Counted from the first letter of the stretch, positions 1-10,171 are shown. The stretch: DNA of 60,913 nucleotides from Neoluteolibacter marinus (GCF_014904755.1 NZ_JACZFQ010000106.1:1-60913), one strand, 5' to 3'. Notes: generated by a model not told the origin, from the letters alone. A program made the numbers and translations.

Positions 1-57
1 TCCCTCGGCTACCGCACCCCGGCCCAGTTCGAAGCCGATCTGAACTCGATCAACTAA
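1..57 (+). CDS. IS3-family transposase (OrfB), C-terminal 18 residues only
   Basis: The window opens inside a reading frame that ends at a TAA at 55-57. Its last residues read SLGYRTPAQFEADLNSIN, which matches the typical end of IS3-family OrfB (rve integrase core) transposases: an L-G-Y-x-[ST]-P-x-x-F-E block just before the stop. Only this tail is visible, so I cannot judge whether the element is intact upstream. The gene runs straight into the right end of the element and then into a truncated Pmp-repeat gene. Confidence 0.7.
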   Translation, partial: SLGYRTPAQFEADLNSIN

Positions 58-85
58 CCAACAAACGGTCCAAAAATCCGTTGCA
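1..85 (+). mobile_element. right end of an IS3-type insertion sequence
   Basis: After the transposase stop there are about 28 bases containing a small inverted repeat (AACGG then CCGTT, 65-82) and a terminal CA at 84-85, as IS3 ends often have. From 86 the sequence is continuous Pmp-repeat coding DNA in one frame. The exact boundary at 85 is inferred. The left end and target duplication lie outside the window. Confidence 0.45.
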
Positions 86-1339
86 TCTCATTCCTCCACT
101 TACGGCGGAGCCATCCGCAATGCCGCCTCCTCTTCCCCCACCCTCATCGGCTGCTCCTTCTCCGACAATTCCTCCGTATTCGGCGGCGGGGCCATCCGCA
201 ATGCCTCCTCCTCCCCGACCCTCACACGCTGCACCTTTTCCAACAATTCCAGTACAAACAGCTCACTAGGGAACGGCGGAGCCATCGCCAATTTCTCCTC
301 TTCCCCCTCCATCACTGATTGCGCCTTCCAAGGCAACCTGGCAGGATACTATGGCGGCGGGATTTACAACTACAGCTCTTCCCCCGTGATCACCAGCTGC
401 TCCTTCCAAGGCAACCAAGCCCAATACTTTGGCGGCGGGATTTGCAACGAAATCTCCACCCCCGTGCTCACCAACTGCTCCTTCCAAGGCAACCTGGCCT
501 CCGATGGCGGCGGGGTTTACAACGGAAACTCCTCCCCCGTGCTCACCAACTGCTCCTTCCAAGGCAACAAAGCCAGTCTCGCTGGCGGCGCGATCCTCCA
601 GAATGGCGGAACCACCACCGCCACCAACTGCATCTTCTGGAACAACCGGCAAAATGGCAGCACGACCGCCCCCGGTGCTTCCGTCGCGACCGTCGCGGGC
701 ACCGTGACCTATTCCCACTGCCTCGTCCAAAACCTCAACCCCGCCGGCACCGGCAACCTCGACGGCACCAACCCTGCCAACGATCCCCTCTTCCTCACCC
801 CCGTCGATCCCGCCTCCGCCCCCACCACCGGCGGCGACCTCCGGCTCCAGCCCGCCTCCCCCTGCATCGACCGCGGCGACGACTCCGCCAACCCCAGCAC
901 CACCGACCTCGCCGGCAACTCCCGCTTCATCGGCACCATCGACCTCGGCGCCTACGAAACCCCCGCCGCCGACCTCTGGGACACCGACTACGACCACGAC
1001 GGCCTTGCCTGGGGCATCGAAAACGCCCTCGGCACCGACACCACCCTCCCCACCTACCCCAGCCCCTTCACCGCCCCCACCTTCGACACCAGCGGCAACC
1101 CCCTCCTCACCTTCCCCAACAACCCCGCCGCCGTCCCCGGCACCATCTGGGTCCTCCAGCGCTCCACCGACCTCACCGGCTTCACCGAAATCTGGCGCTC
1201 CAACGGCGTCACCCTCACCAACCAGCCCGACACCAGCTCCACCCTCCTCGACAACATCTTCACCATCACCGACACCACCACTCCTCCCGACTCCCGCGTC
1301 TTCTACCGCTTCGGAGCCCTCCACCAGCCCGCCCCGTAG
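86..1339 (+). pseudogene. 5'-truncated Pmp-repeat (right-handed beta-helix) surface protein
   Basis: An open frame without a usable start runs from the IS end to TAG at 1337-1339. It encodes at least six repeats of the chlamydial polymorphic membrane protein type: [ST]-C-[ST]-F-x-x-N followed by G-G-[GA]-[AIV], with a period near 26 residues. A non-repeat C-terminal region follows, with W-V-L-Q-R-S-T-D-L and V-F-Y-R-F motifs seen at the C-termini of secreted Verrucomicrobial proteins. The nearest in-frame start is a GTG at 386 inside a repeat, so the natural N-terminus and signal peptide are missing. A TGA at 41-43 closes the frame upstream. I infer that the IS insertion split the gene. The product would have been an exported beta-helix protein of unknown ligand. 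Confidence 0.7.
320..625 (+). repeat. tandem 75-78 bp coding repeat of the Pmp gene
   Basis: The segment TGCTCCTTCCAAGGCAAC or a one-base variant recurs at about 320, 398, 476 and 551, giving periods of 78, 78 and 75 bases. Each unit encodes one beta-helix coil. DNA-level identity is high, so copy-number change by slippage or recombination is plausible. Confidence 0.75.
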
Positions 1340-1718
1340 CAGCGGACTCCATCCACTTGTCCGCTGAAGACCGCCCCCGCTTCAGGGCGCTGCGGATCAG
1401 CGCGAGATGCCGGTGCTTGGAATGACTTGACCGGCTCCTGCAAGGAGTCTGCAAGTGCAAGGAGATAGGTGCGGTGTTGGCTGCAAGCGGCTTTCGGTTG
1501 GGCGAGGTGGTTGGGGTTGAAGGGGCGACATGATTTCAGGACGCCATAGATGACGTGGAGCAGCTTGGCCATTACCGCACCGAGTACAACGATCCGCCGC
1601 TTGCCTTTTCGTAGGCGCGCAGCTGCGTGGCAGGAGTCCCTGCCAGCTTTGGAGCAGTCGTAAAGGCTTGAGGTTGCATGGTGAAAATCTAACTTTTCCG
1701 AAGAACTTTCGAAATCAG
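1340..1718. other. gene-poor stretch holding an IS110 remnant
   Basis: About 380 bases separate the Pmp gene from the next likely start. The only recognisable content is the minus-strand IS110 transposase tail at 1501-1641. I see no promoter, terminator or RNA gene that I can support. Confidence 0.5.
1501..1641 (-). pseudogene. IS110-family transposase remnant (C-terminus)
   Basis: On the minus strand the frame reads an A-A-R-L-R-K-G-K-R-R block, then A-V-M-A-K-L-L-H-V-I-Y-G-V-L-K-S, then R-P-F-N-P-N-H-L-A. This is the conserved ending of IS110/IS116/IS902 transposases, where a basic GK-rich stretch precedes an A-M-x-R-K-L-L helix and a final P-F-x-P. Nothing upstream (above 1645) looks like the serine or DEDD domains, and the frame runs through what should be the stop. 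I read this as a small leftover of a deleted element. Confidence 0.6.
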
Positions 1719-2594
1719 ATGTCGCTTACGAAATGCACGGACTGCAAGGGACTGGTGAGCAAACGGGCAAAGGCTTGCCCTCATTGCGGTGCTGAGCGCC
1801 CCATAACAAGTGGCTGCACTTGGCTTGTTCTCGTGCTGCTGATCGGCTTCGTTGTTCTCCCTGTAGTATTCGAAACGATTACGGGGTCGCTTGGCCGCGA
1901 TAGGTCCGGGAATCGCCCAAGTGTCAATTCCGCTTCCACGGGTTCACCGAACCAAGGCTATCAGTCGAAGGCGGATCCATCCGTGGTCCCGCGGGCGAAG
2001 CGTGCGGTGGCGAAGCAGCTGAAGGATCCGGAATCCGCTCAGTTCAAGGACGTGGGTTACGCATGGAGCGAGAAGACCGGGAATGTTGCGTATGGATGGG
2101 TCAATTCGAAGAACGGGCTTGGCGGTTACAACGGCTTCCAGCGTTTCGTCGCCAACGAGAAGACCGTCCTGTTGGAAGAGCGCGAGCCGGAGCGAACTCT
2201 GGCTGCCTGGAGAGAAGCAGCTGCGGGGAGGACGACGGAAGAAAGCCTCTCCAAGCTATCGAAGGGGAACGCTTCTGCGGCTCCTCTGGTTTTCGACGTG
2301 AAGGTCGTGGTTGCCAAGACTCCCGCCGAGGTCACCAAGCTCCTCGGCAAACCGAAGGAGACGCAGAAATCGAAGTACGGCACGATCTACAAATACCAGT
2401 CACCCGACATTGAGATCCTCTTCACGTCCGGGAAGGCCAACTTGATCACGGTCAACGGTCTTGATTCGGTTCCCTTCTCGCCGGCTGCAATTCAAGCCCT
2501 CGGGCTTTCCCGGCCGGTATGGGAATTCCGACGCTGTCTCTCGCCACGATCTGACGACCTCGGGTCGCACGCGGTCTGGAAGCGGATTACTTAG
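1719..2594 (+). CDS. zinc-ribbon membrane-anchored hypothetical protein
   Basis: The ATG at 1719 is chosen over an upstream TTG (1668) because a conserved-looking zinc ribbon starts directly after it: C-x2-C about residues 6-9 and C-P-H-C-G about 20-24. One transmembrane segment follows (about 33-55). Next comes a region with a K-D-P-x-S-A-x-F-K-D motif, seen in small secreted or membrane proteins that sense or modify something outside the membrane. The C-terminal third contains alternating charged and beta-rich segments. The last 25 residues look less conserved, so the 3' end may be altered. Function is not known to me. It lies in an island of fragments, and its GC content looks lower than in the core genes. 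Confidence 0.55.
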   Translation: MSLTKCTDCKGLVSKRAKACPHCGAERPITSGCTWLVLVLLIGFVVLPVVFETITGSLGRDRSGNRPSVNSASTGSPNQGYQSKADPSVVPRAKRAVAKQLKDPESAQFKDVGYAWSEKTGNVAYGWVNSKNGLGGYNGFQRFVANEKTVLLEEREPERTLAAWREAAAGRTTEESLSKLSKGNASAAPLVFDVKVVVAKTPAEVTKLLGKPKETQKSKYGTIYKYQSPDIEILFTSGKANLITVNGLDSVPFSPAAIQALGLSRPVWEFRRCLSPRSDDLGSHAVWKRIT

Positions 2595-2766
2595 CCACCG
2601 AGTCCTTCCGATCAGCCCTCTGAATACCCGGTAGTTCACGCGAGCCAGGATCCCGGACCACCGAGTTCGTTTGCGGTGCCCACTCAGAACGCAACCGAGA
2701 TCGAACGCATAGGCAGCCACCTACGTGCTTGTTGCACTTTTTGTGGAAGAAGCTAGAACAACAAGC

Positions 2767-3186
2767 ATGAACCACGTTTCGAAGGAAGCACTGCTCGCAA
2801 TGAAAGAAGAAGCCGCTACATCGGTTGAAATGCTGACTGGTCAGCTTGCTGATGCCAGGCGCGAGTTGTCGGCCATTGAGGACTTATTGAGAATCCGACA
2901 CGGTTGGGTTCCAGAGAGGCTCTCGATGCCCTCGGACGCCGGAATTCATCTGGCGGACTTTGAAACATGGGCGAAGGACGAATGGCTGCCCATGTTCAAG
3001 AAGGGCAGCAAAGTCACTACCAGCCAATTCTCGCAGTGGATACGGGAGCATCGAGCGAGAGGTGAGGACGAAGGACGGATCCGGAATCTCATCGGTCTCA
3101 CGTTCAAGAAATTGGTCGAGGAAGGACTCATCGTAAGTGTCAGGGCAGGAAAAGGGCGAGCACCGACCGTCTACGAAAAGCGCTAG
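2767..3186 (+). CDS. hypothetical protein, coiled coil plus winged-helix-like C-terminus
   Basis: Begins at ATG 2767, with a GTG at 2725 as a weaker alternative. Residues about 5-45 are rich in E, K, A and L and suggest a coiled coil. The C-terminal half ends in a pattern like a winged helix: T-S-Q-F-S-Q-W-I-R, then L-T-F-K-K-L-V-E-E-G-L-I, then a short basic hairpin. I do not recognise the family. A small DNA-binding accessory protein from a mobile element fits the context. Composition is clearly less GC-rich than in the core genes. Confidence 0.5.
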   Translation: MNHVSKEALLAMKEEAATSVEMLTGQLADARRELSAIEDLLRIRHGWVPERLSMPSDAGIHLADFETWAKDEWLPMFKKGSKVTTSQFSQWIREHRARGEDEGRIRNLIGLTFKKLVEEGLIVSVRAGKGRAPTVYEKR

Positions 3187-3262
3187 GGTCTACAAATTCC
3201 TATTGCTTGTGTTGTGTTTGTTTTTACTTGTATTACTCTGATTATTGAGCAGGTTGGTCGCG

Positions 3263-3700
3263 ATGAAATTCCCCCCGTTTTCCACAAATGCCCTTTCTCG
3301 GCTCAAAGCAATCAACCAAGCCCCTTCGGCTCAGGGATCTATAGGAAGGAAGCCCACGAACTTCTTGAGCCTGCTGCGCAGAACTGCCTCACTCCGGCAA
3401 CCAGACGTCAGCCCAGTCGAGAAACTCTACCCGTCGGTAGTGAAGACGTGCTGCCGTGATGAGGTTCGGAGGATAAGCACTGACCAGAGGGTCGATCCAT
3501 TGGAAGCCTACGCAGTCGCGATGGCGTGGGGTGGACAACGGGAGAAGCACTTCAAGTGGTCGATTCAGGAGCCTGCTCTTTTGGAGCTATTGAACAGGCT
3601 GCGAACCAGCAACCGAGGACGCGCTGAAGATTTCGGCGAGGCAAGACAGCTCGCACGGAGCATTTCGGGACTTGGCCCTACCCCTCGTTCTTCAAACTGA
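3263..3700 (+). pseudogene. possible OGG-fold DNA glycosylase-like fragment, C-terminally truncated
   Basis: The frame from ATG 3263 carries A-V-A-M-A-W-G-G-Q and, near its end, S-I-S-G-L-G-P. I associate an A-W-G-G...G-L-G-P-x-F-F-T-K-L pattern with the 8-oxoguanine DNA glycosylase OGG-fold family. The F-F-T-K-L part expected after G-L-G-P is absent. Instead the frame ends within five codons, while another frame with unrelated protein sequence continues. I infer a deletion or insertion junction near 3640-3690. The family assignment is tentative. The first 60 residues are basic and unremarkable. Confidence 0.35.
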
Positions 3701-4470
3701 AGGGCGGCGAGGGAAAGCAGTTCCTCACCATCCCCGAGCGCGACGAGAAGACCATCCAGTTTTCCACCGACGTGGAGGACAGCTACTTTGACCGCAGCGA
3801 GGATCCCGGGGAGCTGAAGGTCTCGATACTCCAGCGCCGGATCAATGAAACGGAAGGCGGAACCGCGGCCGGTGCCGTCGATGCCCCCGAAGAACTCCTG
3901 GATATCCGCAAGACCAGCCCGAAGGACGGAACCATCCGCATCGGGCTCGGCGCGACCAGCGAGCTAAAAATGGGCGACGAGCTGGAGATCCGGGCCACCC
4001 TCGGCGGACCGGAAGACTTCGAGTGCCGCTTCTGGGTCAAGATCATCGAGCCGAACAAGGAGCCAAAGGAGGTCAAGAAGCCGGACGAGGAGGATGAGCA
4101 GCCGATGGGCTTGCCGGAACTGCAGTTGGTTTTCAAAGAGCCGCGTGAAGATCACCCGGACGACATCACTTGGGACAAGCTGGCCGAGGTTGGCGTGGAA
4201 ATGGACTGGAATATCCCGATGTATCCATCGGTTGGAGAAGACGGCAATCTGGACCGGGTTTACATTAACGTTGATTGCTCGATTCTTCGGAACTACATCA
4301 GCAGGCAAGGGCCGATAACTGTCGAGCAGCACCAGACCTCCGAGAACAAGTTCATCTCTTCAGTCTATTTCCACGCGATTTTCCTCTTCAGCATCACGAA
4401 GAACAAGAAATACGACCTGAAGCAGGGGGAGAGGGAGGTGGATCTCCAGGACGACCTCACCCGAGGGTAG
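3628..4470 (+). pseudogene. C-terminal fragment of a larger unidentified protein
   Basis: The frame opens after a TGA at 3625-3627 and runs to TAG at 4470 with no start until ATG 3772. The sequence before that ATG (Y-P-S-F-F-K-L-K-G-G and a long acidic beta-rich stretch) reads as genuine protein, so the N-terminus has been lost. The remainder is acidic, with a proline/glutamate linker near 4090 and a conserved-looking end: R-V-Y-I-N-V-D, then Y-F-H-A-I-F-L-F-S-I-T-K-N. It resembles the C-terminal part of large ATP-binding (GHKL-type) proteins, but only from memory and with low certainty. It lies against the tRNA-Ala gene. Confidence 0.4.
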
Positions 4471-4476
4471 GGATCA

Positions 4477-4506
4477 CCGAGTCAGGGACTCGGCCCCCGA
4501 TCGGGG
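4477..4506. terminator. two adjacent perfect palindromes downstream of tRNA-Ala
   Basis: CCGAGTC-AGG-GACTCGG (4477-4493) is followed at once by the self-complementary CCCCGATCGGGG (4495-4506). They lie 23 bases from the 3' end of the minus-strand tRNA-Ala and just after the island's last fragment. No U-tract follows, so a role in termination or tRNA processing is only possible. Confidence 0.35.
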
Positions 4507-4528
4507 TTAAGTCCTTGATCCGGAAAAA

Positions 4529-4601
4529 TGGAGCATAGCGGAATCGAACCGCTGACCTTTTCATTGCGAACGAAACGCTCTACCAACTGAGCTAATGCCC
4601 C
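4529..4601 (-). tRNA. tRNA-Ala (anticodon CGC)
   Basis: The minus strand folds as a 73-nt tRNA: acceptor GGGGCAT paired with ATGCTCC plus discriminator A, D arm GCTC/GAGC, anticodon stem TTTCG/TGAAA with loop TTCGCAA (anticodon CGC), and T arm AGCGG-TTCGATT-CCGCT. CCA is not encoded. It would read GCG codons, which suit a GC-rich genome. Its 3' end faces the decayed island, a common side for integration. Confidence 0.95.
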
Positions 4602-4758
4602 CTGTTCCTCTCGGACGCGCCACCGGTGACAGTTCCGAAGCTTCAAATCAAGGGGAAATCCGGTCCGCGGGGATTGAGATTGCTTGGCTGCGGAACCAAA
4701 TCACAGGCGCAAACAATCAAGCTTTGCCAAGGGCAACCAATTTCTCATACTCGGTCGC

Positions 4759-5253
4759 ATGCGATTGCGCTGGCTTTCCGTTCCTGCTGCCGCCCTTTCG
4801 GTGGCGCTCACCGCGTGCACCAACGGCGGTTACTCGTCCGCCGAGAATCCGACCGGCACCGGTCCCTTCGACAGCCGCGGCAACTACGTTGAAGCCTGGG
4901 CCGACAATCCGTCCCAGTGGAAGCAGGCCAACTCCCGTCCGGTGGACGCCGAGCCCGACAAGCAGCCGGAGCCGGTCCAGACGCCGCCGCTCATCGCGGC
5001 CAACACCCCCCAAAAGACGGCCACCACGCCGGTCATCAATCCGAAGCCGACCCCCAAGCCCGCGCCGAAACCGAAGCCCAAGCCGGCCCCGGTCAAGGTC
5101 AAGCCCAAGGTGGTGCGCCACACGGTGAAGAAGGGCGACTCGCTCTACGCCATCGCCAAGCGCTACGGCACCACCGTCGGCAAGATCCAGAGCGCGAACC
5201 GGCTCAAGGGCACGATCATCCGCCCCGGCCAGTCGCTGGTGATCCCCCGCTGA
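4759..5253 (+). CDS. LysM-domain lipoprotein
   Basis: The start at ATG 4759 gives a type II signal peptide with lipobox L-T-A-C (Cys20), so the mature protein should be lipid-anchored. A low-complexity linker of K-P and A-P repeats (about residues 100-118) spans the envelope. The C-terminus is one LysM domain (about 119-164): H-T-V-K-K-G-D-S-L-Y-A-I-A-K-R-Y-G, then N-R-L-K, then P-G-Q-S-L-V-I-P. LysM binds peptidoglycan, so this probably links membrane and cell wall. No catalytic domain is present. It is convergent with recF. Confidence 0.85.
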   Translation: MRLRWLSVPAAALSVALTACTNGGYSSAENPTGTGPFDSRGNYVEAWADNPSQWKQANSRPVDAEPDKQPEPVQTPPLIAANTPQKTATTPVINPKPTPKPAPKPKPKPAPVKVKPKVVRHTVKKGDSLYAIAKRYGTTVGKIQSANRLKGTIIRPGQSLVIPR

Positions 5254-5261
5254 CCGGCGTC

Positions 5262-6326
5262 TCAGCCGAGCGGGCTCACCTGGCCGGAGGTGACGCTGAA
5301 CCGCGCCATCCCGCCGAGCCCCTGCGATTCATCCAGCCAGCCCAGGTGGGTGGTGGTGATCCATTTCTGCGCCGCCGCCGGCAGCGCCCGCAGCACGGCA
5401 TTTCGGCGTCCGGGATCGAGTTCGCCGAAAACGTCATCGATCAGGTAGACCGGCAAACTGCCCCGCGCCTCGGCCAGCGCTTCGCCTTGTGCCAGCTTGA
5501 GGGCAAGTGCGAGCGTCCGCTGCTGGCCCTCGCTGGCGAACTCACCGGCCGCCATGCCATTGATCGTGAGCCGCAGGTCGTCGCGATGCGGACCGACCAC
5601 GCTCTGGCGCTGGCGGCGCTCCCGCTCGTGAGCTTGTTCAAGAGCCACGCGCAAGTCGCCGCCGCCGGCCGGGCGATACTCCAGCGCCAGCCGCTCGTCG
5701 CGGCCGCTGACCTCGCGCTGGGCGTGTTCCGCCCGCGGCGAAAGCAGTTCCACCAGCCGGCGCCGCGCCGCCACCAGCTGGTCGCCGTTGGCAATCATGA
5801 TCTCCTCGTAGGACCGGATCTCCTCCTCGCGGGGACGTCCGTCCTTGAGCAGCAGGTTCTTCACCTTCAAGGCCCGCCGGTAGCGGCTGAGTGCCTGCCG
5901 GTAGCCCGGCTCGATCTGGGATCCGATGAAGTCCAGGTAATGGCGGCGCCCTTCCGCCGGGCCGCGGACCAGCTCGAGGTCCTCGTTGCCCATCCACACG
6001 ATCAAGCCGCCATCCGCAAGATAGACGCCGGGACCACCGCGCGCTTCGCCATCGACCGCCAGGTCGAAGCCCCGCTGCCATTTGACCCGGCGCTCCATGC
6101 CCCAGACCTCCCCGGCGATCCCGAAGCCCCCCGCCCCGCCCATCCGCACCATCGCCGGCATCCGGCGGGAGCGCGGCGAATGCAGCCGCACCAGCACGCA
6201 GACCGCCTCGAGGATCGAGGTCTTGCCCTGGGCATTGTCGCCGGTGAAAACCGCCCCGCCCGCCGGGATCTCCAGCGACAGGCCGGCAAAACAACGGAAA
6301 TCGACGGCGCGCAGGGTGCGGATCAC
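5262..6326 (-). CDS. recF: DNA replication/repair protein RecF
   Basis: 354 residues, the usual RecF length. It binds ssDNA-dsDNA junctions and loads RecA at gaps with RecO and RecR. Visible features are Walker A G-D-N-A-Q-G-K-T-S at residues 29-37, the ABC-type signature S-E-G-Q-Q-R-T-L-A-L-A near 290, and Walker B V-Y-L-I-D-D-V-F-G-E-L-D near 317. The N-terminus M-I-R-T-L-R-A-V-D-F-R-C-F is typical. It is not next to dnaA, dnaN or gyrB, as it is in many genomes. It is divergent from hisS, with a spacer of about 100 bases that should hold both promoters. Confidence 0.93.
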   Translation of the reverse strand: MIRTLRAVDFRCFAGLSLEIPAGGAVFTGDNAQGKTSILEAVCVLVRLHSPRSRRMPAMVRMGGAGGFGIAGEVWGMERRVKWQRGFDLAVDGEARGGPGVYLADGGLIVWMGNEDLELVRGPAEGRRHYLDFIGSQIEPGYRQALSRYRRALKVKNLLLKDGRPREEEIRSYEEIMIANGDQLVAARRRLVELLSPRAEHAQREVSGRDERLALEYRPAGGGDLRVALEQAHERERRQRQSVVGPHRDDLRLTINGMAAGEFASEGQQRTLALALKLAQGEALAEARGSLPVYLIDDVFGELDPGRRNAVLRALPAAAQKWITTTHLGWLDESQGLGGMARFSVTSGQVSPLG

Positions 6327-6425
6327 GGCGCCAAGCTAGCCGGGGGAGCCGCCCGCCCCGCAAGGGCAAACCCCTGCTTCTACCCTTGAAATGCCGGGAC
6401 ACCCGTGCATCCTCGCCGCCCGCTG

Positions 6426-7721
6426 ATGGCAGGGCCTAAATTCCAAGCACTTCCCGGTTTCCGCGACTTTCTCCCGAAAGACACCGCGGCCCGCAATTAT
6501 TTGTTCGAAACCTGGCGCTCGGTCGCCCGCCGCTACGGCTTCGTCGAATACGAGACGCCGCTGCTCGAGGACACCGGCCTCTACCTGAAGAAGTCCGGCG
6601 GCGAGCTGTCCTCGCAGCTGTTCCGCTTCGAGGACCAGGGCGGCCGCGACGTCTGCCTGCGGCCCGAAGTCACCGCCTCCCTCGCCCGCCTCGCCGCCCA
6701 GCATCAGCGCGATTTCCCCAAGCCGCTCAAGTGGTTCGAGATCGGCCAGTGCTTCCGCTACGAGAAGCCGCAGAAAGGCCGCGGCCGTGAGTTTTTCCAG
6801 TTCAACGTCGACATCCTCGGCGAGGCCGGCCCGCAGGCCGATGCCGAGCTGATCGCGCTGTCGATCGACACCATGCTCGCCTTCGGCTTCAAGCCCGGCG
6901 ACTTCGTCGTCCGCGTCTCCGACCGCCAGGCCTGGCTCGACTTCGCCGCCAAACGCGGAGTCGCCGAGGAGGCGATCCCCGACTTCCTGCAGATCATCGA
7001 CAAGCTCGAGCGCGAGAAACCCGACGTCACCGCGCAGAAGCTCGGTGCGCTGGGCCTCAGCAGCGACGAAGTCACCGCCTTCATCGCCAACCCGGAGAAC
7101 GCCTCCGCGGCCTTCGACACCATCCGCGCCGAACTCGAGGCCCGCGGGCTCGGCGACTACCTCTCGCTCGACCTCTCCATCGTCCGCGGCCTGGCCTACT
7201 ACACCGGCGTCGTCTTCGAGGTCTTCGACGCGAAGAAGTCGATGCGCGCGGTCGCCGGCGGCGGCCGCTACGACACCCTCGTCGCCACCATTTCCGATGG
7301 CGGCTGCGACCTGCCCGCCACCGGCTTCGCCATGGGCGACTACGTCATCCGCAACCTCATCGAGGAAACCCCGCATGCCGAGCTGAACATGGCCGCCTGG
7401 CTGCAGCGCAACGCCGCCGCCTGCGACATCTACCTCGTCCTCGCCGATGACACCAAGCGTCCGGAAGCCCTCGAGATCCTCGCCGAGCTGCGCAATGCCG
7501 GCATCTCCTGCGACCTGCCCTTCACCACCCCGAAGATCAACAAGCAGTTCCAGAACGCCGAGCGCAGCGGCGCCCGCTTCGCCCTCGTCATCGGCAGCGA
7601 ACTCCCCGAGCTCAAGCTCAAGGCCCTCTCCTCGCGCAGCGAGGAATCCTGCCATGTCCTCGGCCTCGCCGACTGGCTCACCGACCGCCTCAAGCAACCC
7701 GACGGCCCCCTCCTCGCCTGA
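6426..7721 (+). CDS. hisS: histidine-tRNA ligase
   Basis: Class II aminoacyl-tRNA synthetase that charges tRNA-His. The ATG at 6426 is preferred over an upstream GTG at 6405 because the conserved start (P-G-F-R-D-F-L-P) follows it. Motif 2 is C-F-R-Y-E-K-P-Q-K-G-R-G-R-E-F-F-Q (about residue 115). The HisRS-specific block R-G-L-A-Y-Y-T-G and the G-G-G-R-Y-D loop come near 255-285, and the C-terminal anticodon-binding domain starts near 335. About 431 residues. It is followed by aspS after 57 bases, a synteny often seen for these two synthetases, and the two are probably co-transcribed. Confidence 0.95.
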   Translation: MAGPKFQALPGFRDFLPKDTAARNYLFETWRSVARRYGFVEYETPLLEDTGLYLKKSGGELSSQLFRFEDQGGRDVCLRPEVTASLARLAAQHQRDFPKPLKWFEIGQCFRYEKPQKGRGREFFQFNVDILGEAGPQADAELIALSIDTMLAFGFKPGDFVVRVSDRQAWLDFAAKRGVAEEAIPDFLQIIDKLEREKPDVTAQKLGALGLSSDEVTAFIANPENASAAFDTIRAELEARGLGDYLSLDLSIVRGLAYYTGVVFEVFDAKKSMRAVAGGGRYDTLVATISDGGCDLPATGFAMGDYVIRNLIEETPHAELNMAAWLQRNAAACDIYLVLADDTKRPEALEILAELRNAGISCDLPFTTPKINKQFQNAERSGARFALVIGSELPELKLKALSSRSEESCHVLGLADWLTDRLKQPDGPLLA

Positions 7722-7738
7722 CCTGATCCTGCCTTTCC

Positions 7739-7759
7739 ACTGATCACTGATCACTGATT
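7739..7759 (+). repeat. three tandem ACTGATY heptamers between hisS and aspS
   Basis: ACTGATC, ACTGATC, ACTGATT lie head to tail in the short hisS-aspS spacer, ending 19 bases before the aspS start. Role unknown. The spacing is too close for a normal upstream operator, so an effect on mRNA structure or simple slippage is more likely. Confidence 0.8.
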
Positions 7760-7778
7760 ACTCTCCACTTCAAAGTCC

Positions 7779-9590
<1,812 letters not shown>

Positions 9591-9611
9591 GCGGTTGTCC
9601 GACGCTTCCCA

Positions 9612-9647
9612 AGCCAGCCCTGCGACCGCGGGGCTGGCTTTTTCTTT
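9612..9647 (+). terminator. rho-independent terminator of hisS-aspS
   Basis: AGCCAGCCC (9612-9620) pairs perfectly with GGGCTGGCT (9631-9639) around a 10-base loop and is followed by TTTTTCTTT. It lies 21 bases after the aspS stop. Confidence 0.9.
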
Positions 9648-9766
9648 GCCTGCCCGTCTTTCTATCACGGGACCGCGGACACTCCACGCAAGCACCACCA
9701 TTCATTGGTAAACTGCACTAACAGAAGGCCTCCACGTGCCCGCAGCAACACCTTGTTCTGCGTCCC

Positions 9767-10123
9767 TCAATTCAAGAAGTATCCCCTGTCAAAAGCCCAA
9801 TAGAACTCCCCGAATACCCAGAGCCGAATCGACCCGACCCCAAGTCCTACAAGCAACAAGAGGATAACCCAAGACGGAGAACGCCCGTCGCTCAGCCGCT
9901 CCGCAAACCAACATCCACTCCCGAATCCTGAGGCAAGGAATCCAAACAAACAGGAGCATTGCCAGAACGGATACCCGAGGTTCCTGCTCTCGAGGAGGGG
10001 AAAAGCAAGCCATGCCAACACGATCAACAATGGGGCCACCACGAGACACGCAGAGATCAAGTGCTGCTTTTTCGAGTAGACTGCGATCTGCTCTGCGAAC
10101 CGGGTTATCGCTGACTTCGCCAT
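9767..10123 (-). CDS. small three-span membrane protein, hypothetical
   Basis: The ATG at 10123 is chosen because upstream in-frame codons overlap the ATP-grasp fragment and read as low-quality protein. About 118 residues with three hydrophobic spans (near 22-44, 52-72, 80-100). No motif I recognise. Base composition is lower in GC than in the synthetase genes, which suggests recent arrival. It lies directly against the broken 5' end of the ATP-grasp fragment, so both may mark the same rearrangement. Confidence 0.45.
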   Translation of the reverse strand: MAKSAITRFAEQIAVYSKKQHLISACLVVAPLLIVLAWLAFPLLESRNLGYPFWQCSCLFGFLASGFGSGCWFAERLSDGRSPSWVILLLLVGLGVGSIRLWVFGEFYWAFDRGYFLN

Positions 10124-10171
10124 TGGACTATTGCCGACCATGCCGGGTTTCAGATTGAACGCAACGCGGGA

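Noticed and set aside
319-1425. Second plus-strand frame overlapping the Pmp gene
   Set aside because: Arg/Pro/His-rich composition typical of an alternative frame. The Pmp repeats lie in the other frame.
2400-2720. Minus-strand frame of 106 codons
   Set aside because: Overlaps the 3' end of the zinc-ribbon gene, no family resemblance, rich in Arg and Ser as expected for antisense.
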